NCBI GenBank assembly: GCA_963761035.1
Contig: CAVXFH010000002.1
Span: forward strand, 1,674,001 to 1,738,000
Source of the DNA: JARRQJ01 sp963761035
Lineage (GTDB): Bacteria > Pseudomonadota > Gammaproteobacteria > DRLM01
DNA: 64,000 nucleotides
Reading direction: 5' to 3'
Of the stretch, positions 61,109 through 64,000 are shown piece after piece. The notes under the pieces were generated by a model. That model saw only the letters and a program-made list of their open reading frames with translations. It was not told where the DNA came from and did not search any database. A program made the position numbers and the translations under genes. Every line of letters begins with the position of its first letter. Position 1 is the first letter of the stretch.

Positions 61109-61714
61109 ATGTGTTGGCGCCACAGCTGGAACCATCAACCGGAAGTTGGCGGTCGTCTCACGTATTTGACCACCGAGCAGGCCAAGTGTTTGATTGAGTG
61201 TGTCAAAGAAGACCAGAACCCGCACATTTACCCCTTCATTATAATAGGGCTAGAATCCTCCATGTGCCGCACGGAAATTCTGAGTATCCGGCGAGAGCAT
61301 GTAGATCTGCAGCGACGCATTATTCACATTCCTAAGGCAAAGGCAGGTTCGCGTGAGCAACCGATAACGGCTCATTTGGCTGAGGTTCTCAGCGGCTATT
61401 TAGCTGCGCTGCCGACGGGCACGCCGTGGTTGTTTATATCGCCTTCCGCGAAGGAGGGTTACACAGTGGACATTCGCAAACCATTCACGCGAATTGTGCT
61501 CGCTGCGGGTCTTGATCCCTCTCGAGTTGTCCGGCACACTTTGCGCCACACGGCGATCACTCAGCTAGTTAAATCTGCCGTCGATCTTCCAACCGTGAAG
61601 CGAATTTCCGGTCACAAAACGCTGGCTAGGGTTGAGCGGTATTCCCATGCAAATGGGTCGCATATCGAGTCAGCCATGGATAAACTGGAAAGCCGATTGA
61701 AGTTAAAGGCATGA
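61109..61714 (+). pseudogene. Truncated tyrosine recombinase (phage-type integrase)
   Basis: 201 residues covering only the catalytic domain. HTLRH (HxxR) in VVRHTLRHTAITQLVK, GHKTL and the nucleophile Tyr in ARVERYSHANG are intact. At the first catalytic Arg, family members read GMRRTEIL, here SMCRTEIL (TGC at 61265-61267), so Arg is replaced by Cys by one C-to-T change. The N-terminal arm/core-binding domain is absent. Together these suggest inactivity. It lies about 100 bp from the tRNA-Phe 3' end, the expected place for the enzyme that inserted the element. Confidence 0.8.
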
Positions 61715-61811
61715 AGGGAGTACAAGCCCAATTTGTTTGGCTTATTTACACAGGAATTACACAAACACAAAGGGCAATAAATGAGATTCTCAGGTATCTT
61801 ATTGATTCGAT

Positions 61812-61887
61812 TGGTGGCCAGGGACGGAATCGAACCGCCGACACGGGGATTTTCAGTCCCCTGCTCTACCAACTGAGCTACCTGGCC
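61812..61887 (-). tRNA. tRNA-Phe (GAA)
   Basis: 76 nt including an encoded CCA. Acceptor stem GGCCAGG/CCTGGCC, D arm AGCTCAGTTGGTAGAGC, anticodon arm GGGGACTGAAAATCCCC with anticodon GAA, and T arm GGCGGTTCGATTCCGTC. All stems pair. It is intact although its 3' half is the integration target of the island to its left. Confidence 0.97.
61813..61857. repeat. Right attachment-site repeat (within tRNA-Phe)
   Basis: 45-bp segment of the tRNA-Phe gene from the anticodon loop to the 3' end, duplicated at 43347-43391 with one mismatch. It defines the proximal boundary of the integrated island. Confidence 0.9.
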
Positions 61888-61979
61888 GCGAAGGAAGGCG
61901 TATTAAAGCGGCTGCGTGGTCACGAGTCAAGGTGTCTTTGCGCAGTGTAGGTTCGTTCAGCATCCGGGTGCAACAATCC

Positions 61980-63035
61980 ATGACAAATCCCCCAGATTGG
62001 CATGACGGATCAAGTATCCGCCGTAAACTCATCGGCCTGTTGAGCCTTTTTTTGGTTGCGGGAACACCGGCGGGAATTGCCAAAACACCCAGTGCGCCAT
62101 TGCCGCAACAGTATGGTCGCGCCTGCGCGGCCTGTCATAAGCCGTCGGGCGCACTCGTCATGCAAGTGCAGTCGGGCAAAGACTGCCACCGCTGCCATAG
62201 CGATCAATCTCAAGATGCAGTTCAAACGCCCGACCGCCCGCAGACGGCGGCGGTGCAATCCATTCCGACGAGCGATTCGTCCTTGCAGCCGGGCATGAGA
62301 TTTCCCATGTATTATCCCAAAAGTCGCTTAGGGGATGCGCCCAACGAGATGATATTGATACCGGCCGGGAAATTCATCATGGGCACCGATGAACGCCTCC
62401 CCGACGAGGGGCCGCAGCATACCGTGACCTTGAAGTCTTATTGGATCGATAAGTATGAAGTTACCAATGCCCAGTACAAGAAGTTTATCGACGCCACCGG
62501 GCGTCGTTCCCCCGATCATTTCAGCAATCGCACCTATCCGGAGGGCAAGGCCGATCATCCGGTGACCTTCGTGACCTGGTACGACGCCCGCGATTACTGC
62601 GGCTGGGCCGGCAAACGCCTGCCCAGCGACGCGGAATGGGAGAAGGCCGCGCGCGGCACCGACGGCCGCATGTTTCCCTGGGGAGCCGGGTTTGACGTCG
62701 ACAAGGCCAATACCCCGCAACGCTGGGCCAAGATGGGCATCACCGGCGATACCACGCCGGTGGGATCCTTCGAGGGCGGCAAGAGTCCCTACGGACTCTA
62801 TGATATGTCCGGCAACGTATGGGAATGGACCTCATCGTGGTATGTGGCCTATCCCGGCAATAAACACCCCAGCGAAAATTACGGCGAGAAGTATAAGCAG
62901 CTCAAAGGCGGCTCATGGTGGGATTGTTCCTTTTATAAATGCGGTATCTCCGCGCCGGTGTTCAACCGCAGCTTCTTCGACTTAAAAGTGAAAAACGAAA
63001 GCTTCGGATTTCGCTGTGCCAAGGATGCCGGTTGA
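61980..63035 (+). CDS. Di-haem c-type domain fused to SUMF1/FGE-sulfatase domain
   Basis: About 351 residues. After a signal-like segment (LIGLLSLFLVAGTPAGIAKT) there are two haem-binding motifs, RACAACHKP and CHRCHSD, about 20 residues apart, then a linker and a complete SUMF1-type domain: MILIPAGKFIMGTDERLPDEGPQHTVTLKSYWIDKYEVTNAQY, VTWYDARDYCGWAGKRLPSDAEWEKAARG, YGLYDMSGNVWEWTSSW, FGFRCAKD. SUMF1-fold proteins include formylglycine-generating enzymes and non-catalytic binding proteins; the catalytic Cys pair of FGE is not obvious. Haem-SUMF1 fusions suggest a periplasmic redox role. ATG at 61980 is used; an in-frame reading from 61932 crosses the tRNA flank. Confidence 0.82.
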   Translation: MTNPPDWHDGSSIRRKLIGLLSLFLVAGTPAGIAKTPSAPLPQQYGRACAACHKPSGALVMQVQSGKDCHRCHSDQSQDAVQTPDRPQTAAVQSIPTSDSSLQPGMRFPMYYPKSRLGDAPNEMILIPAGKFIMGTDERLPDEGPQHTVTLKSYWIDKYEVTNAQYKKFIDATGRRSPDHFSNRTYPEGKADHPVTFVTWYDARDYCGWAGKRLPSDAEWEKAARGTDGRMFPWGAGFDVDKANTPQRWAKMGITGDTTPVGSFEGGKSPYGLYDMSGNVWEWTSSWYVAYPGNKHPSENYGEKYKQLKGGSWWDCSFYKCGISAPVFNRSFFDLKVKNESFGFRCAKDAG

Positions 63036-63036
63036 G

Positions 63037-64000
63037 ATGAAGCCGTTGCATGCGGCGGACATACGCAAATCTCATCGTGGGTATCGGCTCATCGCCGCTG
63101 CGTGCCTGATTTTTTTATTGGCGGCGTGCAGCGGCAAGGACGGCAACTCGCAGGCGCGGACGGCGACCCACCGCGCCACCGACAATGCGGAGATGGTGCT
63201 CGTTCCCGCCGGATCGTTCATCATGGGCAGCGACAAGGTCGACAGCGCCGGATTGAAACAGGAATACGGGCTGGTCGATCCGCTGTTTTTAAACGAGCAT
63301 CCCCGCCGTACGGTGTCATTGGGCGCTTATCTCATCGATAAGTACGAAGTGACCGCCGGCCGGTACAAAGTATTCGTTAACGCGATGAAGACGCTAACCA
63401 GGGCGCAGGGGGGAGATTATCTGGAACCGCCGTTATGGATCCAAAACGGCTATAACGTCAGCGATGATAAATTGCGCGGCATGGACGTCGAGATGCTGCG
63501 TATGGTAGCCACCCGTTATTTCAAGCTGGACATGGATACCGCCAAGATGACCAAGGAGGCGTTGCTCGCCGAGTTGTTCAAGATTCAGCGCCATCGCGAT
63601 ACCTTGCCGGTCACCGAAGTCAATTGGTACGACGCCTTCAGCTATTGCCAGTGGGCCGGCAAACGCCTGCCCAGCGAAGCGGAATGGGAAAAGGCCGCGC
63701 GCGGCAGCGACGGCCGGGAATTCCCCTGGGGCAATGACTGGGACGCGAGCAAGACCAATACCGGTGAAACGCAGAATGACGAAGCGGTTGTGCCGGTCGG
63801 CTCAATGCCCGCCGACAAGTCTCCCTACGGCGTCTATGATATGGCGGGTAATGTTTCGGAATGGGTGAACGATTGGTTCCAGGCATATCCCGGTTCCGAT
63901 TATCAACATCCCGCCTACGGCAAGATTCACAAGGTCGTGCGCGGCGGCGGCTCCGGGGTGGGACACTACGCCTTGAGCATCTTTTATCGCGGCGCACGCC
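63037..64000 (+). CDS. SUMF1/FGE-sulfatase-domain lipoprotein (cut by window end)
   Basis: At least 321 residues, continuing beyond the window. A lipobox (IFLLAACSG) predicts a lipoprotein. The SUMF1 motifs are MVLVPAGSFIMGSDKVDS, LIDKYEVTAGRYKVFVN, VTEVNWYDAFSYCQWAGKRLPSEAEWEKAARG and YGVYDMAGNVSEWVNDW. A long insert after the first part (about residues 115-185) separates it from its neighbour. It starts one base after the stop of the haem-SUMF1 gene, so they form an operon and arose probably by duplication. Confidence 0.85.
   Translation, partial: MKPLHAADIRKSHRGYRLIAAACLIFLLAACSGKDGNSQARTATHRATDNAEMVLVPAGSFIMGSDKVDSAGLKQEYGLVDPLFLNEHPRRTVSLGAYLIDKYEVTAGRYKVFVNAMKTLTRAQGGDYLEPPLWIQNGYNVSDDKLRGMDVEMLRMVATRYFKLDMDTAKMTKEALLAELFKIQRHRDTLPVTEVNWYDAFSYCQWAGKRLPSEAEWEKAARGSDGREFPWGNDWDASKTNTGETQNDEAVVPVGSMPADKSPYGVYDMAGNVSEWVNDWFQAYPGSDYQHPAYGKIHKVVRGGGSGVGHYALSIFYRGAR

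Larger units (their letters stand above)
43347..61857. mobile_element. tRNA-Phe-integrated genomic island (about 18.5 kb)
   Basis: Bounded by 45-bp direct repeats (43347-43391 and 61813-61857, 44/45 identical), the right copy being the 3' half of an intact tRNA-Phe gene and the left copy a fragment of it. A tyrosine-integrase gene lies next to the tRNA at 61109-61714. This is the classical outcome of integration at a tRNA 3' end. Inside are a small membrane ORF, DUF2892, an interrupted LysR gene, ptsP, DUF7662, a cold-shock gene, ndvB-type glucan synthase and a cyclopropane-fatty-acid-synthase-like gene. The left 7 kb is AT-richer with long spacers, and the ndvB part GC-rich, so it may be composite. 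Confidence 0.85.

Noticed and set aside
1..64000. CRISPR arrays, rRNA genes, transposase genes
   Set aside because: Looked for regularly spaced repeats, rRNA-like conserved stretches and transposase motifs; none seen.

Overview
The window reads as a chromosome segment of a gammaproteobacterium of moderately high GC. The housekeeping set (two-subunit glycyl-tRNA synthetase glyQ/glyS, rsmJ, slyX, hslR, apaG, gmhB, nudE/yrfG/cysQ, iscR, purT) is typical of that class. A TusA-type sulfur carrier with a PP-loop thiolation-type enzyme, a c-type cytochrome, a CbbR-like LysR relic and a haem-c/sulfatase-modifying-factor fusion hint at a sulfur- or nitrogen-oxidising lineage. That last point is inference.

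Layout. 0-4.3 kb: a nitrogen block on the minus strand (glnA, a DUF4124 protein, start of glnL/ntrB). A sigma-54 -24/-12 promoter and two NtrC-type sites lie upstream of glnA, then the tusA/PP-loop pair. 4.3-17.8 kb: an uncharacterised protein, an omptin-like outer-membrane barrel, glyQ-glyS-gmhB-plsC, a NUDIX hydrolase, a PilZ-like protein, hslR, a class-V aminotransferase, apaG and a solitary GAF-PilB/GspE ATPase. 18-29.4 kb: a badly broken YihY-family pseudogene, glutaredoxin and ArsC-like genes, a 42-codon membrane ORF, a DUF1631 protein, ChaN-PDZ, an FAH hydrolase, folE, a divergent moeA-like gene, slyX, rsmJ and an inositol-phosphatase-family gene. 29.5-31.7 kb: a patch of foreign character with a SnoaL-like gene followed by an integron attC-like site, a brnT/brnA toxin-antitoxin pair with a palindromic operator, and two cupin genes, the second interrupted by TAG. 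31.7-43.2 kb: M48 protease, PhoP/PhoQ-like system, cytochrome c, purT, iscR, a 50-codon membrane ORF, glycosyltransferase, AEC transporter, msrB, yrfG, nudE, cysQ.

43.35-61.86 kb is the most striking part: an 18.5-kb element at the 3' end of tRNA-Phe. A 45-bp copy of the tRNA 3' half (44/45 identical) marks its far end, and a decayed tyrosine integrase lies beside the intact tRNA. It carries a small membrane ORF, a DUF2892 protein, an amber-interrupted LysR gene, a complete ptsP plus a scrap of a second ptsP-like 3' end, a DUF7662 protein, a cold-shock protein, an 8.6-kb cyclic beta-1,2-glucan synthase (ndvB type) and a cyclopropane fatty acid synthase-like gene. Cold-shock, envelope-glucan and membrane-lipid functions suggest an envelope/osmotic stress island (inference). 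The integrase is N-terminally short and has Cys where the first catalytic Arg is expected, so the island is probably immobile.

Beyond tRNA-Phe (62-64 kb) two SUMF1/FGE-sulfatase-domain proteins lie in tandem: one with two N-terminal CxxCH haem motifs, the next a lipoprotein cut by the window end. No CRISPR array, rRNA or classical insertion sequence was seen.
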